A stretch of DNA of 64,000 bases, from contig JADJYX010000017.1 in the NCBI GenBank assembly GCA_016719535.1, forward strand, positions 62,001 through 126,000. The letters run 5' to 3'. This DNA is from Rubrivivax sp. (GTDB lineage: Bacteria; Pseudomonadota; Gammaproteobacteria; Burkholderiales; Burkholderiaceae_C). Positions 42,678 through 52,403 of the stretch are shown piece after piece. Each line of letters starts with the position of its first letter. The first letter of the stretch is position 1. Position numbers and translations under genes: made by a program. Under the pieces are notes generated by a model. The model was not told the DNA's origin and made no database searches. It saw only the letters and a program-made list of their open reading frames with translations.

Positions 42678-44783
42678 TCAGGCCGGCTGGGCCTCGTCCG
42701 GGATCAGCCCGCGCTTGCGCAGCAGCGGCGTCACCGTGGGCGCGCGGCCGCGAAAGGCCGCATAGGCCGCGCCCGGGTCCAGGCTGTTGCCGCTGCCATA
42801 GATGTGGCGGCGCAGGCTCTCGGCCAGCCGCGGGTCGAACGGGTTGCCGGCTTCGCGGAAGGCCTCGTAGCCATCGGCATCCAGCACCTCGGCCCACAGG
42901 TAGACGTAGTAGCCGGCGGCATAACCCGAGCCGGAGAACAGGTGCTGGAAGTGCACCAGCCGGTGGTTGATGCCCACGCCGGGCGGCAGGCCGTGTGCGG
43001 CCAGCACCTCGGCTTCGAAGGCACACAGGTCGGGCGGCGGTTCGGCCTCGGTGCGGGCGTGCACCGCCATGTCGACGATCGCACTGGCGGTATAGCGCAC
43101 CGTCTCGTAGCCCTGGTTGAAGCGGCGCGCGGCGTGCAGGCGCTGCACCAGCGCATCGGGAATCGGCTCGCCCGTCTGCCAGTGGCGCGCGTGGCGGCGC
43201 AGCACCTCGGGCTCGGACAGCCAGTGCTCGAACAGCTGCGACGGCAGCTCGACGAAGTCGCGCAGCACCTGCGTGCCCGACAGGCGCTCGAAGGTCACAT
43301 CCGACAGCAGGCCGTGCAGGCCATGGCCGAATTCGTGGAACAGCGTGCGTGCGTCGTCCAGCGACAGCAGCGTGGGCTCGCCCGGCGCACCCTTGGCGAA
43401 ATTGTTGTTGTTCAGGATCACCGGCCACTCGGCCATGGCCGACGGCGAATTCCGGTTCTGCCAACGCAGCGCGCTCATCCACGCGCCGCTGCGCTTGCTG
43501 GCGCGCGCGAAGTTGTCCTGCAGGAAAAGGCCGACCACCTCGCCGCCGGCGTTGCGCACCTCGTAGGCCTTGACGTCGGGGTGGTAGACCGGCAGGTCGT
43601 CACGTGGCGCGAAGCGCAAGCCGAACAGCCGCCCGGCGCAGTCGAAGGCCGCCTGCACCATGGCCTCGAGCCGGAAATAGGGCTTGACCTCGGCATCGTC
43701 GACGGCGTATTTCGACTGCCGCACCTTCTCGGCCCAGAAGCGCCAGTCCCAGGCCTCGATGGCGCCGCCGGCGCCTTCGGCCGCCATCTGCGCCTCGAGC
43801 GCCTCGCGCTCGCGCTGCACGGCGGCCAGCGCCCGCGGCCAGACCTCGTCGAACAGGCGCTGCACCGCGCTGCGCGTGCCGGCCATGGTGTCGGCCAGCG
43901 CGTAATCGGCATACGAGGCCTGGCCGTGCAGGCGCGCCTGCTCGTGGCGCAGGCGCAGGATGGCGCGCGCCACCTCACGGTTGTCGCTGTCGCCGGGGTG
44001 CTCGCCGCGGCTGGTCCAGGCGCGCCAGGCCGTCTCGCGCAGGTCGCGGCGCAGCGAGAAGGTGAGGAAGGGCACGATCAGCGAGCGCGACAGCGTGATC
44101 AGGTGGCCGTCGCTGCCGCGCTCGGCCGCTGCCTGGCGCGCCGCGGCGCGCACGAAGTCGGGCAGTCCGGCAAGGTCGGCCTCGGTCTGCAGCGGCAGCC
44201 GCCAGCTCGATTCGTCGTGCAGCACGTTCTGCGCGAAGCGCGTGGTCAGCTGCGCCAGTTCGGCCATCACCGCGGCATAACGCTCACGGTCGGCGCCCTG
44301 CAGCCGTGCCCCGGAACGCACGAAGTCGAGGTGGATGCGTTCGAGCAGGCGGCGCTGTTCCGGCGTCAGGTCCAGGGCCTGGCGACGCTCGAACAGCGCG
44401 TCGATGCGGCCGAACAGCTTCGCGTCCATGCAGACCGCGCTGTCGTGGTCGGCCAGCGGCGCGGCCATGCGACGCTGCACGGCCTGCAGTTCGGGGTGGG
44501 TCTCCGACGCCGTCAGGTTGTAGAAGACGGCGCCGATGCGCGCCAGCAGCCGGCCGCTGCGGTCGAAGGCGGCCACGGTGTTGTCGAAATCGGGCGCCGC
44601 CCCATCGTCGGCGATCAGCCGCAATTCGTCGCGGTGCGCCTGCATCGCAGCCGTGAAGGCGGGCTCGAAATGCCCGGGCCGGATGGCGGAAAAGGGCGGC
44701 AGGCCATGAGGCGCCTGCCAGGCCTGCAGCAGCGGGTTGGTATCGGGCATCGGAAGGTCGGGTACGCGCAGGATCGGCATCAT
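42678..44783 (-). CDS. prlC: Oligopeptidase A (M3 family)
   Basis: A 701-residue zinc metallopeptidase of the cytoplasm that degrades peptides, including cleaved signal peptides. The HEFGHGLHGLLSD zinc motif is at about residue 481, with LFHEFGH preceded by LSLDDARTLF, and the upstream EAWDWRFWAEKVRQSKY typical of PrlC/Dcp. ATG 44783 or 44750 are possible. It abuts the stop of the PAS-HisKA-REC gene and lies upstream of nothing on its strand within 70 bases of the subtilase end. Confidence 0.94.
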   Translation of the reverse strand: MMPILRVPDLPMPDTNPLLQAWQAPHGLPPFSAIRPGHFEPAFTAAMQAHRDELRLIADDGAAPDFDNTVAAFDRSGRLLARIGAVFYNLTASETHPELQAVQRRMAAPLADHDSAVCMDAKLFGRIDALFERRQALDLTPEQRRLLERIHLDFVRSGARLQGADRERYAAVMAELAQLTTRFAQNVLHDESSWRLPLQTEADLAGLPDFVRAAARQAAAERGSDGHLITLSRSLIVPFLTFSLRRDLRETAWRAWTSRGEHPGDSDNREVARAILRLRHEQARLHGQASYADYALADTMAGTRSAVQRLFDEVWPRALAAVQREREALEAQMAAEGAGGAIEAWDWRFWAEKVRQSKYAVDDAEVKPYFRLEAMVQAAFDCAGRLFGLRFAPRDDLPVYHPDVKAYEVRNAGGEVVGLFLQDNFARASKRSGAWMSALRWQNRNSPSAMAEWPVILNNNNFAKGAPGEPTLLSLDDARTLFHEFGHGLHGLLSDVTFERLSGTQVLRDFVELPSQLFEHWLSEPEVLRRHARHWQTGEPIPDALVQRLHAARRFNQGYETVRYTASAIVDMAVHARTEAEPPPDLCAFEAEVLAAHGLPPGVGINHRLVHFQHLFSGSGYAAGYYVYLWAEVLDADGYEAFREAGNPFDPRLAESLRRHIYGSGNSLDPGAAYAAFRGRAPTVTPLLRKRGLIPDEAQPA

Positions 44784-44840
44784 GCCATCGACGTCGGGCC
44801 CTCATGCGCGATGGCGGCGCTTGCGCCGCGCCGACCCTGC

Positions 44841-44868
44841 AAACCCCACCCCGTTTACGGGGGGTTGG
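44841..44868 (-). terminator. Candidate terminator at the end of the subtilase gene
   Basis: On the minus strand AACC-CCCCGT-AA-ACGGGG-T-GGGGTTT forms a stem of about ten pairs with a small loop, followed by TTTG. The subtilase TAA lies in the loop, so translation termination and hairpin folding coincide. Confidence 0.45.
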
Positions 44869-47416
44869 CCATCGGGGGCCGGCGCCACAGCGCCAGCACC
44901 GCCAGCGCCAGGCCGATCAGCCAGCCGGCGCCGATGGCACCGCCGCCGGAGCCGCCGGATGCACCGGTCGCGCCGCCCGCAGCCTGCACGGTCACGGTGG
45001 CCGCACGGCTGTCCTGCGCGCCGGCGCTGTCGGTGACGGTCAAGCGCACGGTGAAGCTGCCGGGGCCGCTGGTGACCACGGTGGCCGTCGGTCCGCTGCT
45101 GCCGCCGCTGAAGGCGGCGATGGCGCTGCCGCTGGTGATCTCCCAGCGCCAGGCGCTCAGGCTGCGGCCGGCCGGCGCCATCGAGCCGCCGGCGTCGAAG
45201 CTCACCGCGGCGCCGGCGGTGACGCTGGCCGCCGAGGCCTGGATGCTGGCCGTCGGGCCCACCGGCGTCACGCCGACGCTGGTGCTGGCGCTGGCCTCCT
45301 GGCCCAGGCTGTCGGTCACCGTGACCTGCACCGTGATGCTGCCGCTGCTGCTGCCGCGCGTGGTCACGCTGGCCTGGGCCTCGTTGGCACCGGCGGTGAT
45401 CGAGGCCAGCTCGGCGCCGCTGGTGATGGCCCAGCGCCAGGCGGCCACCGCCAGCCCGCTGGCGGCCGTGGAGCCGCTGGCGTCGAAGTCGACGCGGCCG
45501 CCGGCGGTGATCACCGTGGCCGAGGACAGCAGCCGCACCACCGGCGCGGCCGGTGCCTGCACGCTCACGTTGGCGCTGGCGCTGGCCTGCACGCCGGCGC
45601 TGTCGGTCACCGTCAGCTGCACCGTGAAGCTGCCCGCGCCGCTGGTGCGCACCTGCACCGTGGGGCCGCGGGTATCGCCGACGAAGTCGGCGATGGCGCT
45701 GCCGCTGGTGATGGCCCAGCGCCAGGCGGCGATGCTGCGCCCGCCGGCCACGCGCGTGGCGCTGCCGTCGAAGCCGACCGTGCCGCCGGCCAGCACGCTG
45801 CCGGCGCCGGCCAGCAGGCTGACACTGGGCGCCGCGGTGGCGGCGGCCGCGCCCACGGCTGCTGCCGCATCCAGCATGCCGGCGCCGCAGGTGGAGGGCG
45901 TGCACATGCACTCGATCTGCGGCAGCGTGCTCGGCGCACGGCATTGCGGCACCGTCGGATCGGCACCGGCGGCGGGGAACGGGCGCGCGGTCGCCTGCAA
46001 CTGGCTGCGCACCTGGGCCGGCGTCAGCGCCGGGTTGGCCGACAGCATCAGCGCCACGGTGCCCGCCACCAGCGGCGTCGAGAAGCTGGTACCCACCGAA
46101 TAGTCGTTGCCGTCGGTGTAGGTGCCGGCGGCCGGTCCCTGCAGGCCGGCATTGGTCGTGGTCAGGATCGGATAGAGGCACTCGCCGCTGAGGTTGACGC
46201 AGTTGCCGCCCGGTGCCGAGATCGCCACCTCGGGCCCGACGCTGGAAAAGCCGACCTTGCTGCCCGCGTGGCGCAGCGCGGCCACCGCGACCACGCCCGG
46301 GCAGTTGGCCGGCGTGCCCACCGCCAGCCCTTCCTCGTTGCCGGCGGCGGCCACCACCACCACCCCGGCGGCGGTGAGCTGGCTCACTGCATCGCGGTAG
46401 GCGGCGCTGCAGCTGCCGGCCGAGCCCAGGCTGAGGTTGATGACGCGCGCCGGGTGCGGATTGGCGACCGGGTTGGCCGACAGGCCGCCGGCCCACAGCA
46501 TGCCCGCGAGGATGTCGGAGTCATAACCGCCGCAGGCGCTCAGCACGCGCACCGGCAGCAGGCGCACGTTGCGGCCCACGCCGGCCATGCCGATGCCGTT
46601 GTCGGTCTGTGCCGCCACCAGCCCGGCCATCTTGGTGCCGTGCCAGCTGCTGGCGGCGGCCGGCTCGCCGGCGCCGCACTGGTTGGCGCTGCTCCAGTCG
46701 CCGGGGTCGGATGCATCGGCGTCGCGGCCGTCGCCGTCGCGCGCATCCGCCAGGTCGGCGATGAAGTCGTAGCCCGGCAGCAGCTGGTTGGCCAGGTCTT
46801 CGTGCTCGGGCCGCACGCCGGTATCCAGCACCGCGACGACGACGGCGGGCGAGCCCGGGGTGACCGCCCAGGCGCCGACGGCGTTGATCGCCGACAGGAA
46901 GGTGGCATCCGGCGCGCGCAGGTACCACTGCCCGGCGGCCGGGGAGATGCCGGCACCGCCGGCGTAGCGCGGGTCGCTGGGCGCCGCCAGCGCGCGGCGC
47001 CGCAGGTCGGGCACGGCATATTCGACTTCGTCGTCGGCCGCCAGCCGCGTGGCCAGCTGCTGCGAGCTGAGGCCACGCGCGCGCAGCACCTGGGTGCGCG
47101 CATCGACGACGCGGCCGTCGCTCAGCGCCAGCCCGCTGCGGCGGGCCATGGTGGCGGCGTGCTGCGGGCCGTGCATGGCCTCGCGACTGGCCTCGCGACT
47201 GGCCGCGGCCGCGCGCATCAGGCCGCCCAGCGCCTTGTATTTGACGATCACGCGGGCGCCGTCCGCGTCATCGGCGGCCACCGGCACGCGCTGCGCGAGG
47301 GCGGTGCCGGGCAGCAGGCCCGGCAGCGACGCGGCCGCCAGCAGCCAGGCGGCGAAGCTGGCGAAGCTGGCGAGGCTGGCGATAGGGGCGAAGGGGCGAA
47401 GCAGGCGTCGGGGCAT
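44855..47416 (-). CDS. Secreted subtilisin-like protease with GlyGly-CTERM-like tail
   Basis: An 853-residue S8 protease (869 if ATG 47464 is used). After a signal peptide (LPGLLPGTALAQ) and a propeptide with VIVKYKALGG come the catalytic triad: D198 in VVVAVLDTGVRPEHEDL, H259 in SSWHGTKMAGLVAA, and S444 in GTSFSTPLVAGTVALM. Three Ig/PKD-like repeats of ~90 residues follow, each with AWRWxITSG. The end is a Gly/Ser-rich patch (GGSGGGAIG), one hydrophobic helix and WRRPPMANPP, a GlyGly-CTERM-type sorting tail. The rhombosortase gene lies 93 bases upstream. Likely a surface-sorted or secreted protease. Confidence 0.9.
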   Translation of the reverse strand: MPRRLLRPFAPIASLASFASFAAWLLAAASLPGLLPGTALAQRVPVAADDADGARVIVKYKALGGLMRAAAASREASREAMHGPQHAATMARRSGLALSDGRVVDARTQVLRARGLSSQQLATRLAADDEVEYAVPDLRRRALAAPSDPRYAGGAGISPAAGQWYLRAPDATFLSAINAVGAWAVTPGSPAVVVAVLDTGVRPEHEDLANQLLPGYDFIADLADARDGDGRDADASDPGDWSSANQCGAGEPAAASSWHGTKMAGLVAAQTDNGIGMAGVGRNVRLLPVRVLSACGGYDSDILAGMLWAGGLSANPVANPHPARVINLSLGSAGSCSAAYRDAVSQLTAAGVVVVAAAGNEEGLAVGTPANCPGVVAVAALRHAGSKVGFSSVGPEVAISAPGGNCVNLSGECLYPILTTTNAGLQGPAAGTYTDGNDYSVGTSFSTPLVAGTVALMLSANPALTPAQVRSQLQATARPFPAAGADPTVPQCRAPSTLPQIECMCTPSTCGAGMLDAAAAVGAAAATAAPSVSLLAGAGSVLAGGTVGFDGSATRVAGGRSIAAWRWAITSGSAIADFVGDTRGPTVQVRTSGAGSFTVQLTVTDSAGVQASASANVSVQAPAAPVVRLLSSATVITAGGRVDFDASGSTAASGLAVAAWRWAITSGAELASITAGANEAQASVTTRGSSSGSITVQVTVTDSLGQEASASTSVGVTPVGPTASIQASAASVTAGAAVSFDAGGSMAPAGRSLSAWRWEITSGSAIAAFSGGSSGPTATVVTSGPGSFTVRLTVTDSAGAQDSRAATVTVQAAGGATGASGGSGGGAIGAGWLIGLALAVLALWRRPPMANPP

Positions 47417-47509
47417 GTCGGCGGCGCGGTCAGGCGGCGGTGTGGACGGGTCGGGCCGCGGCATGCGCCGATGGCCCGGGACGGAGTGTGCCCGGCGATC
47501 GTGTCGGCT

Positions 47510-48166
47510 TCATCGGCAAGGTGTGTCGGCGCGCACCGTGGTGCGCCGGTATGGCGGCGCCGACAGCGCCACCGCGGCGGCCAGCAGGCCGGCCACCGTG
47601 CCGCTGGCGTGCGACCAGGGGGCGACGGCGATGTCCCAGCCCGCTGGATGGCGCAGCGCCGGGCCCCAGGGTTGCTCGAGGCCCAGCTTCAAGGCCAGGC
47701 CGGCCAGCAGCAACCCGCCGACGACACGCCTGGCGCCACGCTCGCGCCAGACCAGGCCCAGCGCCGCCACCGCCACACCGGCGTGCAACACCCCCGACAG
47801 CCCGCCAAAATGCGCCAGTGGCGGCCCGGCCAGCCAGCCGAGCTGGGTCAGCGGCCAGGCCAGCGCCCAGGCCAGCGCCAGCCCGGCGGGCGCGCGGGCC
47901 GCCCATCCCAGGGCCGCCACCAGCACGCTGGCGGCCAGGTTGGCGCCCAGGTGCCGCGGGCTGCCATGCACCCAGGCCGCGGTCCACCAGCGCCAGGGCT
48001 CGCGCCAGACCAGACCGGGCTGCCAGTCGAGCGCGGCCGCCGGCCATGCCGCGGCCAGCAAGGCGCCGGCGGCCAGCAGCAGCGCCAGCGCGATCCAGGC
48101 CCGGCCCGGGCGCTGCCAGCCGGCCAGCGGCGGGCAGGGTCCGGTCGGCGCATGGGGCTCGGTCAT
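47510..48166 (-). CDS. rrtA: Rhombosortase (rhomboid-family intramembrane protease)
   Basis: A 218-residue polytopic membrane protein of the rhomboid family. WVHGSPRHLGANLAASV is the conserved N-terminal loop; the catalytic Ser is in FGGLSGVLHAGVA and the catalytic His probably in PWSHASGTVAGLL. Short six-helix length and pairing with a GlyGly-CTERM protease identify it as rhombosortase, which removes such tails. ATG 48166 (MTEPHAPT) begins just before the first helix. It is divergent from yaeQ. Confidence 0.88.
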   Translation of the reverse strand: MTEPHAPTGPCPPLAGWQRPGRAWIALALLLAAGALLAAAWPAAALDWQPGLVWREPWRWWTAAWVHGSPRHLGANLAASVLVAALGWAARAPAGLALAWALAWPLTQLGWLAGPPLAHFGGLSGVLHAGVAVAALGLVWRERGARRVVGGLLLAGLALKLGLEQPWGPALRHPAGWDIAVAPWSHASGTVAGLLAAAVALSAPPYRRTTVRADTPCR

Positions 48167-48250
48167 CGCGCCGGCGATGGTAGCGGCGGGTGACGGGCTC
48201 GACCGCTGTGGCACAGTCCCGCCCTTCCCCCCGACCCTCGCGCTCGCCCC

Positions 48251-48811
48251 ATGGCCCTCAAGTCCACCGTCTACAAGGCCACGCTGCAGGTGGCCGACAT
48301 GGACCGCTCGCATTACCGCGACCACGCCATGACGCTGGCGCAGCACCCGTCCGAGACCGAGGAGCGGCTGATGATGCGCGTGCTGGCGCATGCGCTGCAG
48401 GCACCCACCGACGACACCGACACGCCGCTGCTGCCGGCGCGCGGCCTTTCGGACAGCGACGAGCCCGACCTCTGGCAGCGCGACCGCACCGGCGCCATCC
48501 TGCACTGGATCGAGGTCGGGCTGCCCGACGAACGCCGCCTGGCCAAGGCCTGCGGGCGCAGCCAGCGCGTCACCGTCTATGCCTACGCGGCGTCGACGCC
48601 GATCTGGTGGAAGGGCATCGCCGACAAGGTGGCGCGGCTCGCCAACCTGGCCGTGTGGCAGGTCGACGCCACGGCCAGCCAGGCGCTGGCCGCGCTGGCC
48701 CGGCGGTCGATGCAGTTGCAGGTGACGGTGCAGGACGGCCTGGTGTGGGTCAGCGACGGCGCACACAGCATCGAGATCCACCCGCAGGCGCTGAAGGCGG
48801 CCACGCGATGA
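48251..48811 (+). CDS. yaeQ: YaeQ family protein
   Basis: A 186-residue YaeQ protein, a PD-(D/E)XK-like fold of unclear role. MALKSTVYKATLQVADMDR, the family motif YRDHAMTLAQHPSETEERLMM, and EVGLPDERRLAKACGRSQRV are diagnostic. The stop overlaps the next gene's ATG by 4 bases. It opens a run of five plus-strand genes. Confidence 0.94.
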   Translation: MALKSTVYKATLQVADMDRSHYRDHAMTLAQHPSETEERLMMRVLAHALQAPTDDTDTPLLPARGLSDSDEPDLWQRDRTGAILHWIEVGLPDERRLAKACGRSQRVTVYAYAASTPIWWKGIADKVARLANLAVWQVDATASQALAALARRSMQLQVTVQDGLVWVSDGAHSIEIHPQALKAATR

Positions 48812-50868
48812 GCACCACCGACCTCGATGCGGCCGACGACCCCTACCTCTGGCTCGAGGATGTGCAGGGCGATCGTGCCCTGGCCTGGGTGCGCGAGCGC
48901 AACGCGCAGGCCGAGCGCGAGCTGCAGGCCGTGCCCGGTCACCACGCGCGCCGGCAGGCCATCCTGGACGTGCTGGACTCGCAGGCGCGCATTCCCGCCG
49001 TGACGCGGCGCGGGCCCTGGCTCTACAACCTGTGGCAGGACGCCACCCATCCGCGCGGCCTGTGGCGGCGCACCACGCTGGATCGATTCCGCCAGGCCGA
49101 GCCGGCCTGGGAGACGGTGCTCGACCTCGATGCACTGGGCCGGACCGAGGGCGAAAACTGGGTCTGGGGCGGCGCGCAATGCCTGGGCCCCGACTACCGC
49201 CGCGCGCTGCTGATGCTGTCGCGCGGCGGTGCCGATGCCAAGGTGGTGCGCGAATTCGACCTCGTCGAACGGCGCTTCGTCGACGGCGGCTTCGCCGTGC
49301 CCGAGGCCAAGACCGCGATCGAGTGGATCGACGCCGATGCCGTCTACATCGGCAGCGACTTCGGACCCGGGTCACTCACCGATTCCGGCTACCCGCGGAT
49401 CATCAAGCGCTGGCGACGCGGGCAGCCGCTGGCCGACGCGAGCCTCGTCTTCGAGGGTGAGCACGCCGATGTCGACGCCTTCGTGCGCGTCGACCGCACG
49501 CCAGGCTTCGAGCGCACCGTCTTCGGCCGCTTCGTCGGCTTCTACGAATCACGTCTGTCGCTGCTGCAGGGCCAGGCGCTGGTGGCCATCGACAAACCGC
49601 TGGATGCCGCGCTCACCTTCTGGCGCGAGCGCGTGCTCATCCAGCTGCGCAGCGACTGGACGGTGGCCGGGCGCACCTGGCCGCGCGGCAGCCTGCTGGT
49701 GACCGACGCGGCGGCCTACCTGCAGGGTGCGCGCGACTTCACCGCGCTCTTCACGCCGACGCCGACGCGGTCGCTGCAGAGCTGGGTCAGCACGCGCAGC
49801 CGCATCGTGATGGTGGTGCTGGATACCGTCGTCGGCCGGCTCGAGGCGTGGCAGCCGGCGGCCGATGGCTGGCAGCGGCGCGAGCTGGCGGCACCGGCCA
49901 ACGGCCACCTGTCTGTGGCCGCGCTGCACGACCCGCTGCTGGCCGACGATGCGCTGGCCGAAGCCTGCTGGCTGAGCGTCAGCGGATTCCTCGAACCCGA
50001 TTCGCTGCGCCTGGCCGACACCGGCCGCGACGATGCCGAGACGATCAAGACGCTGCCCGCCTTCTTCGACGCCGCCGGCCTGCGCGTCGAGCAGCAGTTC
50101 GCGCGCTCGAAGGACGGCACCCGCGTGCCCTATTTCGTCATCGGGCCGTGCTCGCCGCGCAGCGACGGCCGCAACCCCACGCTGCTGTATGGCTACGGCG
50201 GCTTCGAGATCTCGCTCACCCCCTGGTACCTGGCCAGCGCCGGCCGCACCTGGCTGGCGCAGGGCGGCGTCTACGTGGTGGCCAATGTCCGCGGCGGCGG
50301 CGAATTCGGGCCCGCGTGGCACCAGGCCGCAACCCGGGCGGACAAGCAGAAGAGCTATGACGACTTGGCCGCCGTCGCCGAGGACCTGATCGCGCGCGGC
50401 ATCACCCGGCCGGCCCACCTGGGCATCCAGGGCGGCAGCAACGGCGGGCTGCTGGTGGGCGCGGTGATGCTGCAGCGGCCCGAGCTGTTCGGCGCCGTCG
50501 TCTGCCAGGTGCCGCTGCTGGACATGCGGCGCTACCACCGGCTGCTGGCCGGCGCCAGCTGGATGGCCGAATACGGCGACCCCGACGACCCCGACCAATG
50601 GGCCTGGATCGGCCGCTACAGCCCCTACCAGAACGTGAACGCAGGCGTGCAGCTGCCGGCCGTGCTGTTCACCACCAGCACGCGCGACGACCGCGTGCAC
50701 CCTGGCCATGCGCGCAAGATGGCGGCGCGGCTGCTCGAACGGGGCCATGCCGCGCTGTACTGGGAAAATGTCGAAGGCGGCCACGGCGGCGCCGCCGACA
50801 ACGCGCAGCGCGCCACCATGCGCGCGCTGGAGCTCAGCTTCCTGTGGCGCGAACTGGCGCCGCGCTGA
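48808..50868 (+). CDS. S9 family prolyl oligopeptidase, cytoplasmic
   Basis: A 686-residue serine peptidase without signal peptide. It has the N-terminal beta-propeller region (DPYLWLEDVQGDRALAWVRE) and the C-terminal catalytic domain with Ser in IQGGSNGGLLVGA, Asp in STRDDRVHPGHA and His in VEGGHGGAADN. It cleaves short peptides, probably after proline. The ATG overlaps the yaeQ stop; aat follows after 11 bases. Oligopeptidase B specificity is not indicated. Confidence 0.92.
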   Translation: MSTTDLDAADDPYLWLEDVQGDRALAWVRERNAQAERELQAVPGHHARRQAILDVLDSQARIPAVTRRGPWLYNLWQDATHPRGLWRRTTLDRFRQAEPAWETVLDLDALGRTEGENWVWGGAQCLGPDYRRALLMLSRGGADAKVVREFDLVERRFVDGGFAVPEAKTAIEWIDADAVYIGSDFGPGSLTDSGYPRIIKRWRRGQPLADASLVFEGEHADVDAFVRVDRTPGFERTVFGRFVGFYESRLSLLQGQALVAIDKPLDAALTFWRERVLIQLRSDWTVAGRTWPRGSLLVTDAAAYLQGARDFTALFTPTPTRSLQSWVSTRSRIVMVVLDTVVGRLEAWQPAADGWQRRELAAPANGHLSVAALHDPLLADDALAEACWLSVSGFLEPDSLRLADTGRDDAETIKTLPAFFDAAGLRVEQQFARSKDGTRVPYFVIGPCSPRSDGRNPTLLYGYGGFEISLTPWYLASAGRTWLAQGGVYVVANVRGGGEFGPAWHQAATRADKQKSYDDLAAVAEDLIARGITRPAHLGIQGGSNGGLLVGAVMLQRPELFGAVVCQVPLLDMRRYHRLLAGASWMAEYGDPDDPDQWAWIGRYSPYQNVNAGVQLPAVLFTTSTRDDRVHPGHARKMAARLLERGHAALYWENVEGGHGGAADNAQRATMRALELSFLWRELAPR

Positions 50869-50879
50869 ATCACGCCGGC

Positions 50880-51653
50880 ATGCTGACCTGGATCGACGAC
50901 GAAGGCCCGCTGCCGCCGGGCCAGGCCGCGATGGGCCCTGACGACGATGCGCCGGGGCTGGTGGCGGTGGGCGGCCGCATCACGCCGCAGCGGCTGGAAG
51001 AGGCTTACCGCAAAGGCATCTTTCCCTGGTACAGCCCGGGGCAGCCGGTGCTGTGGTGGAGCCCCGAGCCGCGCATGGTGCTGCCGGTGGCCGAATTCCG
51101 CCTCGGCCATTCACTGCGCAAGACGCTGCGCCGCTTCGTGCGCACGCCGGGCTGCGAACTGCGCGTGGACAGCGCCTTCGAGCGCGTCATCCAGGCCTGC
51201 GCCGGCACCCCGCGCGAGGGCCAGGACGGCACCTGGATCGTGCCGGCGATGATCGACGCCTATTGCGCCTGGCACCGCATGGGCCGTGTGCACAGCGTCG
51301 AGACCTGGGTCGACGGTGAATTGATCGGCGGCCTCTACGGGGTGGCCATCGGGCGCATGTTTTTCGGCGAATCGATGTTTTCCTGGCGCACCGATACCTC
51401 GAAGATCGCGCTGGCCGCGCTCGTCGCACTGTGCCGCCGGCACGGCGTGCCGCTGATCGACTGCCAGCAGAAGACGCGCCACCTGGCCAGCTTCGGCGCG
51501 CGCGAAGTCACGCGCGCGGCCTTCGAGGACCACCTGGCGCGCGTGCTGCCGGCGGCCGATATCGGCGATTGGACCTATGATTCTTCGATGTGGCGGCAGG
51601 TGCTGGAGGCTCCGACGGCAGGCCGGACCGCCACGCCCAGGGAAGATCCGTGA
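50880..51653 (+). CDS. aat: Leucyl/phenylalanyl-tRNA--protein transferase
   Basis: Aat adds Leu or Phe from tRNA to proteins with N-terminal Lys or Arg, marking them for ClpS-ClpAP. The 257-residue protein has GLVAVGGRITPQRLEEAYRK, GIFPWYSPGQPVLWWSPEPR, the core VIQACAGTPREGQDGTWI and GRMFFGESMFSWRTDTSKIA. Its stop overlaps the bpt GTG start by 4 bases (GTGA). Confidence 0.96.
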   Translation: MLTWIDDEGPLPPGQAAMGPDDDAPGLVAVGGRITPQRLEEAYRKGIFPWYSPGQPVLWWSPEPRMVLPVAEFRLGHSLRKTLRRFVRTPGCELRVDSAFERVIQACAGTPREGQDGTWIVPAMIDAYCAWHRMGRVHSVETWVDGELIGGLYGVAIGRMFFGESMFSWRTDTSKIALAALVALCRRHGVPLIDCQQKTRHLASFGAREVTRAAFEDHLARVLPAADIGDWTYDSSMWRQVLEAPTAGRTATPREDP

Positions 51654-52384
51654 CGCACCCGAAAGAGCTTCCGCTTTCGTCGCTGCAGTTCTATGCCACC
51701 GCGCCCTACCCGTGCAGCTACCTGCCCGCGCGGCAGGCGCGCTCGCAGGTCGCCACGCCCAGCCACCTGATCCATGCCGATGCCTATTCGGCGCTGGTCG
51801 CCGCAGGCTTCCGCCGCAGCGGCATGTTCACCTACCGGCCCTATTGCGACGGCTGCCGCGCCTGCGTGCCGCTGCGCATCCCGGTGGCCCGCTTCGAACC
51901 CACGCGCAGCCAGCGCCGCGCCTGGGCCCAGCACCAGCACCTGAAGGCGCGCGTGCTGCGCCTGGGCTTCGTGCCCGAGCATTACCAGCTCTACCTGCGC
52001 TACCAGTCGGGCCGCCACAGCGGCGGCGGCATGGACCACGACAGCGTCGACCAGTACACGCAGTTCCTGCTGCAAAGCCGCGTCAATTCGCGCCTGGTCG
52101 AATTCCGCGAACCCACCGCCGACGGCAGCGCGGGCGCGCTGAAGATGGTCTCCATCCTCGATGTGCTGGCCGACGGCATCTCCGCCGTCTACACGTACTA
52201 CGAACCCGATGCCCGTGCCAGCTACGGCACCTACAGCGTGCTGTGGCAGATCGAGCAGACCAGGCAGCTCGAGCTGCGGCATGTCTACCTGGGCTACTGG
52301 ATCGAGCAGAGCCCGAAGATGGCCTACAAGGCCAAATTCAGGCCGCACCAGCTGCTGCTGGACGGGCGCTGGCAGGACGCCTGA
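51650..52384 (+). CDS. bpt: Aspartate/glutamate leucyltransferase
   Basis: Bpt transfers Leu to proteins with N-terminal Asp or Glu, the other branch of the bacterial N-degron pathway. The 244-residue protein has the cysteine-rich start PYPCSYLPARQAR and YCDGCRACVPLRIPV, the family LYLRYQSGRHSGGGM and the C-terminal YWIEQSPKMAYKAKFRPHQ. GTG 51650 overlaps the aat stop (GTGA) and gives the normal length. Confidence 0.95.
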   Translation: MTHPKELPLSSLQFYATAPYPCSYLPARQARSQVATPSHLIHADAYSALVAAGFRRSGMFTYRPYCDGCRACVPLRIPVARFEPTRSQRRAWAQHQHLKARVLRLGFVPEHYQLYLRYQSGRHSGGGMDHDSVDQYTQFLLQSRVNSRLVEFREPTADGSAGALKMVSILDVLADGISAVYTYYEPDARASYGTYSVLWQIEQTRQLELRHVYLGYWIEQSPKMAYKAKFRPHQLLLDGRWQDA

Positions 52385-52403
52385 CGGCGGCGCAGCGCCG
52401 GCC

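Noticed and set aside
45000..45800. Repeated DNA in the subtilase gene as a possible mobile or CRISPR-like repeat
   Set aside because: The repeats are three in-frame Ig/PKD-like domains of about 90 residues, explained by protein structure.
44804..48193. Long plus-strand frame opposite the subtilase and rhombosortase
   Set aside because: His/Arg/Gly-rich antisense shadow; the minus strand has clear catalytic motifs.
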